A stretch of 60,000 nucleotides of DNA, taken from assembly GCF_030272615.1 (NCBI RefSeq), contig NC_081414.1, positions 909,423,009 through 909,483,008 on the forward strand. Reading direction: 5' to 3'. The translations under genes and the position numbers were made by a program. Source of the DNA: Cryptomeria japonica. Taxonomy: Eukaryota > Streptophyta > Pinopsida > Cupressales > Cupressaceae. The notes beneath the pieces were generated by a model. It was not told the origin of the DNA. It worked only from the letters and a program-made list of their open reading frames with translations, and did no database searches. This document shows positions 21,771 to 31,931 of this stretch, in pieces. Numbering within the stretch: the first letter of the stretch is position 1; each line of letters begins with the position of its first letter.

Positions 21771-22808
21771 GCAGGAGTATGTATGCTCATACTTCCGGTA
21801 AAGTACAAGGAAACAATATTGAAAAACTTTCACCACGTCAAGGAGGCAAGACACACCAAGCCCCCAGTGGACTAAGGATCTTACGACTTTGATTGACAAA
21901 GTAAAAGGGAAGATCACGAGGGAGAACCATGACTGTCAGTAGTAAGGTTCCCTCACTATGAGTCATGCCAGAAAGATATCAAAAATTTTCAAGGCAAAGC
22001 TAAATTTGTCAAGAAATTTTCAAGTATCTTGAAAAGATATGAACGGGATGTATGCCCCCCTATGTTAAAGCGATCGCACATGCCTCACCGGGGGTGATTT
22101 CTTTAAGGTAGTGATACATATAAGAAACGAGAAAGGAGCATGTTATCGCAAGGATTTAGCCCCCAAGTGTGAGATAAGTCCAAGGATAATAGACACAAAA
22201 CACAAAGCACAAGGTGACTTCGCTTTCCTCGGGGTCAGTATGCTGTATGATAATTCATGTATATATATCATATGTATGTATGCATAACTGTTCTTCATTC
22301 CCCAATCTAGGAAGGTCACCTAGAAGAAGGGAACACATGTGTCTTTTGAGTCAACATGAGAGAGATCGAGAGATCTCAATGCTTTGCATTGTCCTCAAGT
22401 AGACAACACTAAGGACAACAAATAGAAGAATGAGAATAACATATAGAAGAAGTAACACAAGAGAGGAGGAGAGAATCTGCTATGCTAATGTAACTAGTCT
22501 AGCACGTCATCTACCCCCCGATCTTGCTGATCAATGTTTCGGGAAGGCAGGGAACACGCTAGAGGAGGAACATTCAACACAGCAGATGGAGCTATCACAA
22601 GATCCAAACAAGGGCTATGTTCATGTTCCGAGCCACGTTGTTCTTGTCTAGGAGCTAGGATAAGTGCTTTAGAAAATTCATTAGATAAATGGTTATCGAT
22701 ATCAACAAGTTCATATTCACTATCAAAAGCAAGAGGAATAACATTTTCATCATGAATAACATTTTCATCTATATCATCATCAAGATTTATAAAAATAGGA
22801 TCTTTAAC
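21771..22808 (-). other. TR-GAG 3' untranslated region
   Basis: About 1 kb without a supported coding frame. 'agccccca(a/g)(t/g)' recurs at 21755, about 21860 and about 22160, echoing the polypurine tract. Autonomous gypsy elements would have pol upstream of this region. Here nothing pol-like is present. Confidence 0.6.
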
Positions 22809-23391
22809 TCACATAGGATCAAGACCATCATGCATCTTATGTTTAGGAGATTTCGGCTCAATTTCCGGCTGAGGAGAAAATGGAATAATGCTTGTTGAAG
22901 GTGTTTTTGGAGATTGCAAAGTTTGAGAAGTAGCTGCTTGAGCTCTAAGACGATGCTTTCGTCGGCATTCACGTGCAGAACGATTTCGTCTAGTCTTAGT
23001 AGGAAGTGAAGAAGATTGAGGAGGAGGAATGTTCTCATCCTTAACACTTGGGTGTTTAGGTAGTGGTCTCTTAGGCTGGATAATAGGAGAAGAAGAAGGT
23101 CTCTTCTCTCTATAAAAAGAAGGAGGAGGAACTGCTCCATATAAGGGAGGAATATTTGGTTTAGGAAGGAGACCAAGTCCATCATGACGAGGAGGAATAA
23201 GTCTACTTTTAGGAAGTTTATTAGATATAGACATAGTCACATCCATGGGAACGGGTGGGGAATCTTCTTGAGGAAAGACATTAGTTTTATCTTTCAAAGG
23301 AAGAACTTCCTTCTCAAGAATGATAGGAATGTCAAGTTTGGGTGTTCTAGGTTCACTTAGATATAGGATCATGTCTTTTTTCCACTTTTGA
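22809..23391 (-). pseudogene. TR-GAG Pro-rich basic C-terminal region
   Basis: Downstream of the protease, in a shifted frame, is a Pro/Ser/Lys-rich sequence with LLPKPNIPPLYGAVPPPSF, KRPLPKHPSVKDENIPPPQ and a basic patch TRRNRSARECRRKHRLRAQ. No fold is recognised. Where RT should begin there is only this low-complexity tail, ending near 22809. The basic patch may bind nucleic acid. The frame change relative to the protease at about 23392 looks like decay, although a programmed shift cannot be excluded. Confidence 0.6.
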
Positions 23392-24051
23392 TTAAGATTT
23401 GAAAAGATGATCACTTCGCGGAGGAAGAGATTGGAATTGTTTAGGCCAAAAGTAATCAAGAGGAACGCTAGAAATTCTTTCAGCTGGTTTAAAGAGACTA
23501 TGATTGACAGTAACAACTTCACCATTATGGGGAAATTTCAAACACTTGTGAATAGGAGAAGCAATAACTTTCATGGAAGATAGCCAAGGATAGCCAAGCT
23601 TCACACGAAATTGTTCGGAAGATGGAATAATAGCAAAGTTCACATCAAGGGATTTGTTATGGACCTCAATAGGCAATGTAATAGAACCAATTGCAGGAGA
23701 AGAAAATGCATCAAATAGTTTCACAATCACATCTGTTTTGTCATAGATCACTTGATTCAATTGCAAAGTAAAAAGAAATTCTTCAGTAATAACATTAACC
23801 ATGCACGAAGGATCAATAAGCACTCCACGGCAAGGTGTATTCTTGACTTTTGCAACTATGTATAAAGGACCATCAGGTGCCCTAATGGTTTCACTGGAAT
23901 CAAATGTGATGGAAGGTTCTTTAGGGTTTTCTTGCTGCTCTACGAAGTTAATCACATTCGGAGCCATAGACACAAGACCAGCAGATGAGAGAGAGGAATC
24001 ATTAGCCTCAATTGCATTAGAGGTATGAGAAGGTAATGGATCAGTGAAAAT
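23392..24051 (-). pseudogene. TR-GAG retropepsin-like protease domain
   Basis: It follows gag in the same frame after one TAG. The region RGVLIDPSCMVNVITEEFL is where a retroviral-type protease has its D-T/S-G triad. Here the triad reads D-P-S. Later motifs LGYPWLSSMKVIASP and KCLKFPHNGEV match the flap-to-C-terminal part of plant Tat/Athila-like proteases. An aspartic protease acts as a dimer and cleaves the Gag polyprotein. With D-P-S, activity is doubtful, but related plant elements use D-G-G-like variants, so loss is not certain. Confidence 0.72.
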
Positions 24052-25848
24052 CTAAAGATTTTGATTAGGAGGAGCTACAGATGTATTGCCTTTATCATTC
24101 ACTCCAGAAACAAAAATAGTATTATTATCAATCAAATCTTGAATTTTACCCTTTAAAGAAAAACATTTTTCAGTATCATGCCCAGGCTGACGATGAAATT
24201 GACAAAAAGCTTTGTTATCAAAATAAGGTGAAGTAATCTTTGCAGGATCAATTTGTCTTATAGGAGGAAGAGTAAGCACATTTTGTTCCAATAACTTATT
24301 CATAATACTATGCAATGATTCATTCAAAGGAGTATACTTTCTTTCTTTCTTGAAAAATTTAGAAATAGGAGGCACACCTGATGCTGCATTCACATTGTTG
24401 TTGATGATGTTTTCATTGAATTTGATGGAATCTCTGTTCGGTTTAAACTTCCCAAATGGTTGTTGACTGCTATCACCCTTATCACTCGGAGCCATAGGAT
24501 GTGATTGTTCCATTTGACTCACAGTCAGTTGATAATTGTGAAGAGTTGCACACAACTGTTGGAAAGAAGTAAACTCAGAAAACAAAAGTTTGTCTCGAAT
24601 ATCTTTTTGTAAATTAGAAATAAAGATTCTTTGAATATCATTGTCAGGCACTGGAAAAGAAATTTGAGCATACAAATGCTTATATCTACCAATGAAATCA
24701 GTCACTTTTTCTTTAACACCTTGTTTACAATGCATTAAATCAATCAAAGTAACTTTAGGACTTATATTGTTTTGAAATTGTTGAATGAAGGCATTTGCAA
24801 GTTGTTCGAAAGAAGTAATAGAATAGGAAGGCAACGAGCAATACCATTGTAGGGCTTTGTCTCTTAATGTTCTAGTAAACAGTTTTGCAAGCAACCTTTG
24901 GTCATAAGCAAAATCAGTACATATTGTTTGAAAAGTCTTAACATGTGTTAGAGGATCACCCTTACCATTATAAAGCTCCAAATGCGGAATTTCAACATGT
25001 TTAGGGGGAATAGCTCGAACAATGTCAAGAGAAAGTGGGCTCGCAACATCAAATGTGGGCACACTAAACTTAGATTGATTCATAGAGGCAATTTGTTGCT
25101 GTAAAGAAGAGACAGTTTGTGCAAGATTGTTAATGGTCGCTTCAGTTGAAGAGTTCATATTAGACGTGTTAGATTGTGATGGAGGTGTTATGTTATTGAA
25201 AGAAGGTAGAGAGTAAGGTGGTGGGACACTATGATAGTTAGTCATAGGAGATGATTGGACAGGAGGAACACTACAAGGAGGAATGGAAGGGTTAAATGAA
25301 TTGCCCCCTTGCATCATGTTCATTTGTGGAGATACAAGAGGAACACTCATTGAAGGAATGAATGAAGAAGTTGGATTGAATGAAGGAAGAGGGTTAATTG
25401 AAGAAGAGGGATTGCCCCCATGACTAGTGATCATAGGAGGAATGTCTTGTATAGAAGTAGTCATTATGTTTGATGTAAAGGTAGGCATGCTAGCAATAGA
25501 AGTCGCCAAAGGAATAGAATGATTGACTTGAGTAGGAGGTTGTGTATAACCTAAGGTTTCAGCACAACTTTTCATAGGCATCACATTTGAATCCACAATG
25601 TGTGCAATACCACGCAAAATATCAATTCCATTCTTATCACTTTGAAGCATACGTTTTAGACCCTCAATTAAAGGAAGAGATTGACTATCAGGGTATTCTT
25701 GAGACATCCATTGTCGAAAATCATCAAATTGGTTATCCAATTTTGAAAGTTGTTCTACAGAAACCTCATGGAGAGCTTCTTCATCATTAAGAGGATTAGA
25801 GGAATTACCCATGTCCTCGTTAAAAAGGCTATTCAAATTAGGTTCCAT
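24052..25848 (-). CDS. gag: TR-GAG Gag polyprotein
   Basis: An intact 598-codon frame from ATG 25848 (MEPNLNSLFNEDMGNSSN). The first 270 residues are Ser/Pro/Asn-rich linker. Residues about 300-420 form the retrotransposon Gag domain (ELYNGKGDPLTHVKTF, ALQWYCSLP, FEQLANAFIQQF, DFIGRYKHL), as in Pfam Retrotrans_gag. Near residue 555 there is a variant knuckle, CQFHRQPGHDTEKC (C-x2-H-x4-H-x4-C), typical of plant Tat/Athila-type gypsy elements. The stop is TAG at 24052-24054, after which the same frame continues into the protease. That TAG may be a mutated CAG or a read-through site. This is the only long uninterrupted coding frame in the window with a recognisable function. Confidence 0.9.
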   Translation of the reverse strand: MEPNLNSLFNEDMGNSSNPLNDEEALHEVSVEQLSKLDNQFDDFRQWMSQEYPDSQSLPLIEGLKRMLQSDKNGIDILRGIAHIVDSNVMPMKSCAETLGYTQPPTQVNHSIPLATSIASMPTFTSNIMTTSIQDIPPMITSHGGNPSSSINPLPSFNPTSSFIPSMSVPLVSPQMNMMQGGNSFNPSIPPCSVPPVQSSPMTNYHSVPPPYSLPSFNNITPPSQSNTSNMNSSTEATINNLAQTVSSLQQQIASMNQSKFSVPTFDVASPLSLDIVRAIPPKHVEIPHLELYNGKGDPLTHVKTFQTICTDFAYDQRLLAKLFTRTLRDKALQWYCSLPSYSITSFEQLANAFIQQFQNNISPKVTLIDLMHCKQGVKEKVTDFIGRYKHLYAQISFPVPDNDIQRIFISNLQKDIRDKLLFSEFTSFQQLCATLHNYQLTVSQMEQSHPMAPSDKGDSSQQPFGKFKPNRDSIKFNENIINNNVNAASGVPPISKFFKKERKYTPLNESLHSIMNKLLEQNVLTLPPIRQIDPAKITSPYFDNKAFCQFHRQPGHDTEKCFSLKGKIQDLIDNNTIFVSGVNDKGNTSVAPPNQNL

Positions 25849-27100
25849 CTCCTCGGTAATTAAACCTCAGAAAGACTTAATTCTACGGCTTCGTCTAATG
25901 GGAATAGTGTAAGTAGGGCTTATTGTTGTAAAACTCATGCACTAGAAAGAGAGAGAAGATTTTGATTTTAGAGGTAGCAATTTTCAGTAAAATCAGCCAA
26001 TCTTCTGGATTTAAGCTGTTAAATGCAATCACGACAGTCTCCCGAAATTTCGGAAAAAATGTCCGGGACCGTGGCGCTCAGAGTGCAACACGGTCCTTGC
26101 AACTTTTTTCGAAATTTGCAGGGATGAAAGGTATGATGATTTTAAAGCTAATCTGAAAAAATTGAGTGATTTTACGATCTGCAGATAGGCCAAATTAAAG
26201 TTGCAATCTCGAAATTGAACCCTACCAAGATTGTCGAAAAATGCAAAAATTTGAATTTTGAAAAAGAGAGGGGAACTGAAATTTTGAATTTTATGATTTT
26301 AGAGGGAATGTCAAAAGCAATGCAAATTTTGAAATTTAAAAATTGACTCAATTTCACGCAAAATTCAATTTTGAAAGCGGAAATTAAAGTTGTTGTAATT
26401 AAGCACTTAATTTCAAAAGTCACAAATTGTAAGAATTTGAATAAAGCACTGAAATTTTTAATGAATGCAAACACACTTTTCAGATTTAGGACAGGAAGAA
26501 CACAATTTTGACACAAAATTTCAGTTTCAATGATTTTTGAATGATTAGAAGCGTTAATCCAAGCAATCCCTAGACCAACTTTGACTTTAATTTTGAAGGT
26601 GTTAGATTTGATAAAATCAGCCAAAATTCTGGATTTTAGGAGGAAAATACAGTAAGATCTAGCTCCCGAAATTTCGAAAAAAATGTCGGGGACGATGGCG
26701 CTCGGAGTGCACACGGTCCTCACAACTTTTTTCCAAATTTTCAGGGATGAAAGATATTGTGATTTTATTGCGGAATCCAAAGTTACAGCTGATTTGGAAA
26801 TGTTTTGATCAATGAAATTGTCGGACAAAGGTTGAATCAAGAGGGTTTCAAAAATTAGGGTTTTGACGCTTAACCACTTAATTTTCAAAATTAAAGCATA
26901 GATATGAATTGATAATTTGTAATAGAAGGGTAGATCTGAAACAAGCATTAACATTTAGACATTTCACAAGTTCAATTACTAAAAAGAAAATTTAGGGTTT
27001 TTATGCAATCAACCTCTAAAATTTGCAAAAGATCAAACATGGAAATGTAATCAAGGAATCCAATTTTCAGATCTAACCATGAATAATTAGAAAGGATGTT
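25849..27100 (-). other. TR-GAG leader with an internal direct duplication
   Basis: This is a 5' untranslated region of about 1.25 kb between the primer site and gag. Two direct copies of a roughly 160-bp segment lie at about 25988-26150 and 26610-26770. Each contains 'aaatcagccaa...ctggattt', then 'tcccgaaatttcg' and a 'gg(a/g)acgatggcgctc..agtgcacacggtcc' core. The core resembles the LTR sequence 'gacgatggcgcccgagcgccacggtcc'. The region may hold the packaging signal. No ORF here is convincing. Confidence 0.65.
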
Positions 27101-27116
27101 CACGTCGGGTTCACCA
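27101..27116 (-). other. TR-GAG primer binding site
   Basis: On the minus strand TGGTGAACCCGACGTG starts three bases after the 5' LTR. The TGG (complement of tRNA CCA) and the position identify it as the primer site. I did not identify the tRNA with confidence. Confidence 0.75.
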
Positions 27117-27119
27117 AAA

Positions 27120-28345
27120 TGTAAAGCGGAAAATCACGATCGAACCCTAGTTGCTCTCCCCTCTTCCAACTCCAAGGAGAGAGAGAAGGGAGATTCACTA
27201 GGGTTGATGGTTTTCACTTAGGGGAGAGACTTTACATTCAAAAGAGGGGTTGAAACCCACAAGATCCAATCCCACGCAATGCAAGATTGGATGCTAAATG
27301 TGTTTCAAGGGTTATGACAACAAGGCTACCCTCTTTTGTAAAGAATGTTGATAGAAGAATTAAGCTAGGAATGCATAGAAAGTGACAAAGATTCGCTTTA
27401 TAAACTGAGATAGGGATATAGGATGAAGCTGCAGACCTGGAATTAGCAGTAAAATGTCGATATGGCATTGTCCTGCAAATTTGAGCAAAATTTGTCGGGA
27501 CGATGGCGCCCGAGCACCACGGTCCTCCGAAAAATCCGCGAAACGAAGGGGGATCTGTTCGTCTCTACACAAGGATTCCAGATCTTTAATTTCAGTCGCG
27601 TACCTGCAACCTACACACAGAAAAGCGAAGATGATTGGGGGGTTAGGGATTAGGGGTTTGCCTTTAGGTCAAACCCCGGTTTTGGAATTAACCAAGAAAT
27701 GAGCAAGTGCTGTAAATGTAAATGACTGTAAAACAAGTACTAATACCTTGTTCTAAGGATGTTTGTATCCTTATGTGCGAAGGTATAGATGTTGTATGTT
27801 GTATGTTGTAGTAGTATGTTGTAAGTGATCTCCTCTTCAATGGTTGAATCCTTGTCTTGAATGCAACACTTAGCCTTGAATGGAGACTTAGAAGGAATGC
27901 TTGAATGCTTGAATGCTTGAATATATAATTTCCACGCTTGTACACATATGTCCTTCTCATGCCAAATGAGAGAGAGAAATGTAGTTTATATACTTGTCAT
28001 TTAGGGCTGATAGACTGATTTTCCCGACCTTAGGCCGACCAGGGAAAGTTAATTTCCAAATTGCAAACAAAAAGACCCGAAGTCCAAAGGAGACCGGGCC
28101 CAAAATAGGACCCAGGGACCAGGGCGCTGGGCGCCCTGGTCCTGAAGGACCAGGGTGCTGGGCGCTCTGGTCCCACCTCCCGGGATAGCAGGGTGCAAAG
28201 GAGGTTCAGGCCAGGGTGCAAGAAAATGCAGTTTTCAGTGTCATAATCAGGTTTCGGGGTCTCCATTCAGGTTGTGTGTTGCGTCACCATCGTGAAGACC
28301 GAAATGCGGTCGAAATTGCAAGTGTCGCAATTTTAGGATGCTACA
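27120..28345 (-). repeat. TR-GAG 5' LTR
   Basis: It pairs with 20496-21754. It carries two, not three, of the 27-bp GC-rich units (28116-28173), which explains most of the 33-bp length difference. Flanking GATAG at 28346-28350 completes the target duplication. Confidence 0.94.
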
Positions 28346-28429
28346 GATAGTAATGGTTTCCTATAGGGTTATATGGCCCACCATGCTCCTACACATACCC
28401 ATATGGGTTATATAGAGATATAAGATACC

Positions 28430-30190
28430 TAGAGGGGTAGAGAGGCATGAGAGACCTAGATAGGGTGAGAGAGAGACAGAGGGTTGAGATAGATGGAGGG
28501 GGGTAGAGAGAGGTTGGTAATGAGATATGGATGGAGATGTAGAGAGGTGGAGAGGGAATGAGGGAGAAACCTAGAGAGGGTTAGAGAGTGTGTGATGGAA
28601 AGCTAATGATGTAGACAATAAAGAGAGAATAAGAATTAGTTGCGAAGGGAGAGAGAGATGGGATAAGGAGGGAGAGGGAGATAGAGAGGGATAGGGGAAT
28701 AAAATAATAGAGATGCCTATAAATGGGAGGGAGGGATAAGAGGAGAGATGAAAGAATAAAGAGAGAGAAGAGTATGAGGGGATTGAGGGAGAGGTAGACA
28801 TGGAGGGACTACAAGACCTAGGGAAGGAGATGATGCAGAGGTGGGAGAAAAGTGAGAAGAGGATGAGAGAGTTCAAAAATAAATAGGGTTAAATGGGGAG
28901 GGAGATATAGGGGAAGAGAGAGGGAGAGAACTATATTGGGGAAGAGAGATGAGAGACATAGATGATAAGAGAGAGGAATGAGATAGATAGAGGGTGGGAG
29001 AGAGAGGTGAGTAATGAGACATGATGCAGAGGTAGATAGGTGGAGAAGAAGGAAGTGGTAAACCTAGAGAGGTGAGAGAGAGTTGATGACCTAGAACGTA
29101 GAGAGAGAGAATAAAAGAGGAAGAGAGAATTAAAAAGTGGGGGAGAGATATATATGGGGGTATGTATGGATGGGGAGGTAGAGAGGGAGAGGGGAAGAAA
29201 TGAAGGGAGAGACCTAGAGAAGGGAGGGAGGGAGAATAGAAGAGATAGAAGAACAAAGAGAGGAGTAAGAGGGGATGGATGGAGAGGTAGACATTGAGAG
29301 AGTGAGATACCTATGGAAAGAGGAGATAAAGAGGTTAGGGGAGGAAGAGAAAAGGAGGGAGTTCATAAAGGGATAGGGTTAAGGAGGAGGAAGAGAGAGG
29401 TAGAGAGGGACATAGAGAACTATAGAGGGGGCATATACATAGGTGAGAGACCTAGATGGCCAGAGAGGAGTGAGATAGATAGAGGGGGATAAAGAGAGGT
29501 GGGTAATGCAACCTATATGCAGAGGTAGATAGGTGGAGAGGAAGGGAGGGAGAAATATACAAAGGGGAGATAGGGTGGGATGGAGAGGTAATGACCTAGA
29601 CAATGAAGATATATAATAAGAGAGGAAGAGAGAAGACGAGAGAGTGGGAGAGGGAGATAGAGAAGGAGAGAGGAAGAAAGGAAGGTAGAGACCTGGAGAG
29701 GGGAGGGAGGGAGAATAGAAGAGATAGAAGAGGAAAGAGATGAGTAAGAGCAGATGGATAGAGAGGTAGACATGGAGGGACTGTGAGACCTAGAGAATGA
29801 GGAGATAGAAAGGTCTAAAGAGAGAGATAACAGAGGGAGAGAGTTCATAAATAGATAGAGGTAAGGAGAAGGGAGAGAAAGGTGGAGAGGGGGGGAGAGA
29901 ATTAGAGGGTGGACAATTAGATAAGTGAGAAACCTAGAGGGGGAGAGAAAGGTGGGTAATAATATAGGGAGGGAGAGACGGTGAGGTGAATAGTGAGGGA
30001 GGGACAACCCAAGATATGGAGAGAGAGAAGATAAAAGGGATAGGTAGTGACCAAGAGAAAGGAGTGGGAGGGGAGAGAAACAATAAGGGAATGAGAGAAA
30101 AGAGAGAGGGAGAGAGTCAAGGATAAAGAAGCGAGAGAGACAAGAGAGGGAGAGAGATAGGCCTAGAGTTTGGGGAAGATAAAGAGAGTG
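28430..30190. repeat. GA-rich low-complexity block, right arm
   Basis: Purine-rich simple sequence with agagaggg, 'gacctagagagg' and 'ggtagacatggaggg' modules, the complement of the left CT-rich block. Internally it repeats modules of several hundred bases (for example the '(g/a)gtagataggtggagagg' phrase near 29030 and 29525). Open frames are compositional artefacts. Confidence 0.85.
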
Positions 30191-30440
30191 AGATAAATAG
30201 CTAAAGAATTCTAATGGGATCATGTTGATTACTGAAATTTGACATGTCGATTATTGAAACTTGACTAAGTCTAAAATTTAATATGATCCTCTAAAAACTA
30301 GAATCTACATTATAAGTCCTATAGAGCTATACTTAAATTTTATATTTCATGTATATATTCTCCTTCGGGGGTGGATTTAACATGTGTCAAGATTGAAAAA
30401 TCTAAACACTCACAAAACCTTTACATTGGACAATGCAGAA

Positions 30441-30695
30441 CATTTGGCGCGCGCCAAATTTGGTGCTCACCAAATGCAAAAAATTGACTTTTCACATTTG
30501 GCAAGCACCAAATTTGGCGTGCGCTAAATGTGAAAATTCAAATTTTTCGCGTGCCAAATGTGAAAATTCAAAATTTTCCATTTGGCAAGCGCCAAATAGG
30601 GTGAGTGCCATATTTGGCACTCGCCAAATGGTTTGCTTGGGAGAATACCAACCCTTTGGGTTGGATTTGCCTTGGGCATCCAACCCATAGGTTTG
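30441..30695. repeat. Right subterminal palindromes
   Basis: Seven or so TTTGGC...GCCAAA inverted motifs (30441-30630) are followed by ccaaccctttgggttgga and its partner (30649-30695). They mirror 15150-15360 in inverted order. Confidence 0.78.
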
Positions 30696-30750
30696 GATGA
30701 CCTTTTCATGCCAATGACACATTTTTATGAAAAAGTAAGAAGTGGCACCT

Positions 30751-30780
30751 TTTTGGTACCACAACTTGGTGCACTTACCC
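30751..30780 (-). repeat. Right terminal inverted repeat
   Basis: Its complement begins GGGTAAGTGCACCAAG and matches 14333-14362 with one mismatch. Element B's ORF2 resumes directly after it. Confidence 0.88.
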
Positions 30781-31628
30781 CCATATTGTTTAGTAAATCT
30801 AACAGTTGTTTTCCAACCGGTATGTCAAAGCCAAAGTCTCTAGCACCAATACCGGGTACTTGTTTGGTTATGTACATCATCAAACAAACAAGTAAGTTTC
30901 TCATCTCTTTTAATCTTTCCCATATTGTCTATCAATTCATCTTTAAGCCATTCACATATATCTATCATTGCATTATCATTGACCATATCATAGGCACTCT
31001 TGATACATAGGCTAGAAACCGAATTTAACCTATTTGCATGTGTATCCTTATAACCTAAGATCATACTGATAAATCTGACATTTATATCTTTTACATCATT
31101 TACCCTTAGAGATCTTTTGTCAAATGTTGCACCAGTTAGGTTTATCACTGTGTCATTTAGGACCTTCTTTGTTTTGTCAGGTCTATTACTGATGGAGGGT
31201 AACCCTATTACAACTTTTACTGCTTCTTTTGTGATTTTATGAATTGATTCCAACCAGAAAAATTCACCATGTACTCTGCTTAACACAATCCTTATGATAT
31301 CCTTGGGAAAATCCGGGACACTAAGAGTTTCAGTGAAACCTAGGGTTTCCACTATCTTATGTTCAGGCTTGACATTTCCAGATTCATCACAAATCACATT
31401 CCTATACATATTCTTAATCTCATCATCACCTAGTTCCTCAATATGACAATGTATATACATCCTGGGGTCTTCAACATATACTACTCCCTTAGGGATTTGA
31501 GAAAATGCACCTATTCTATCATCTTTCTTCGCAATTTCAGGAACTAGTTTAAAAATGGATCTAGGGATCTTAATAACCTCAACAACAGTAGGGTTTGCAA
31601 TAAATTTAGGAGTGGATGAAGATGCCAT
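30781..31628 (-). pseudogene. Element B ORF2, N-terminal part
   Basis: It starts at ATG 31628 (MASSSTPKFIANPTVVEV). It is collinear with 9809-10828: QIPKGVVYVEDPR, RVHGEFFWLESIHKITKEA, VIGLPS, RSLRVNDVKDINVRFISM and LNSVSSLCIKSAYDMV are conserved, with mostly conservative changes, which suggests the protein was once selected. A deletion near 30920 (after KIKRDEK) shifts the frame and removes about 15 codons present in A (GTFRFGNLLVCLM). The frame is then cut by the foldback insertion at 30780. Function unknown. Confidence 0.75.
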
Positions 31629-31931
31629 AGCTATAAATACCTCAATCTGCCTTAAGGATGAATGCTTTGATGGATTGCTTCACTTCTTCGCTTGGAATGC
31701 CTTCGCTCAAGAATTTTCGCACTCTCGAAGATTTGAATGTTCGGTGAATGAAAAAGGAGCCAAAACACTTGCTTTATAATGTTATTTTCTCCAACTACCA
31801 TATTTAATGCTTGTTGGTTAAGTCACAACTTAGCTCATCTGAGGTATAGAAGTAATTTCAACTTCTTACCATCAACCGAGGGAATAATAGCATGTTTTTT
31901 ATTTTGTTGCTAAACCCCCAAAAGATTTGCT
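31629..31931 (-). other. Spacer between ORF1 and ORF2 of element B
   Basis: This is about 300 bp collinear with 10829-11149. It is AT-rich, and I see no gene in it. Confidence 0.5.

Larger units (their letters stand above)
20496..28345 (-). mobile_element. Non-autonomous gypsy-type element (gag and protease only)
   Basis: The element is 7,850 bp with LTRs of 1,259 bp (20496-21754) and 1,226 bp (27120-28345), flanked by a perfect 5-bp duplication GATAG (20491-20495 and 28346-28350). It is in minus orientation: primer site next to 27120, polypurine tract next to 21754. The body encodes Gag, a protease-like region and a Pro-rich basic tail, but nothing resembling RT, RNase H or integrase. This matches the described class of terminal-repeat elements with a GAG domain (TR-GAG). 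The LTRs differ by roughly twenty substitutions by eye, so this is one of the younger insertions. It lies inside the CATATG array of the foldback element. Confidence 0.93.
14333..30780. mobile_element. Giant foldback/TIR element carrying CT-rich arms and a CATATG array
   Basis: The ends are inverted repeats: the first 30 bases at 14333-14362 match the complement of 30751-30780 with one mismatch (core GTGCACCAAGTTGTGGTACC). The insertion splits B's ORF2, and the flanks share CCAT (14329-14332 and 30781-30784), a probable 4-5 bp target duplication. Further inverted homology lies inside: 15130-15205 with 30650-30700, 15217-15360 with 30441-30630, and 15400-15560 with 30220-30370, then CT-rich on the left and GA-rich on the right. 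Without the nested gypsy the element is about 8.6 kb. No transposase is visible, so it is non-autonomous. The superfamily is unresolved: ends starting GGGTA do not fit CACTA, and the short duplication does not fit hAT or Mutator. Confidence 0.82.

Noticed and set aside
30433-30690. Frames over the TTTGGC palindromes (also 15120-15375 and 30492-30764)
   Set aside because: Repetitive translations (ALAKW, PNLA) of short inverted repeats, on both strands at once. Not coding.
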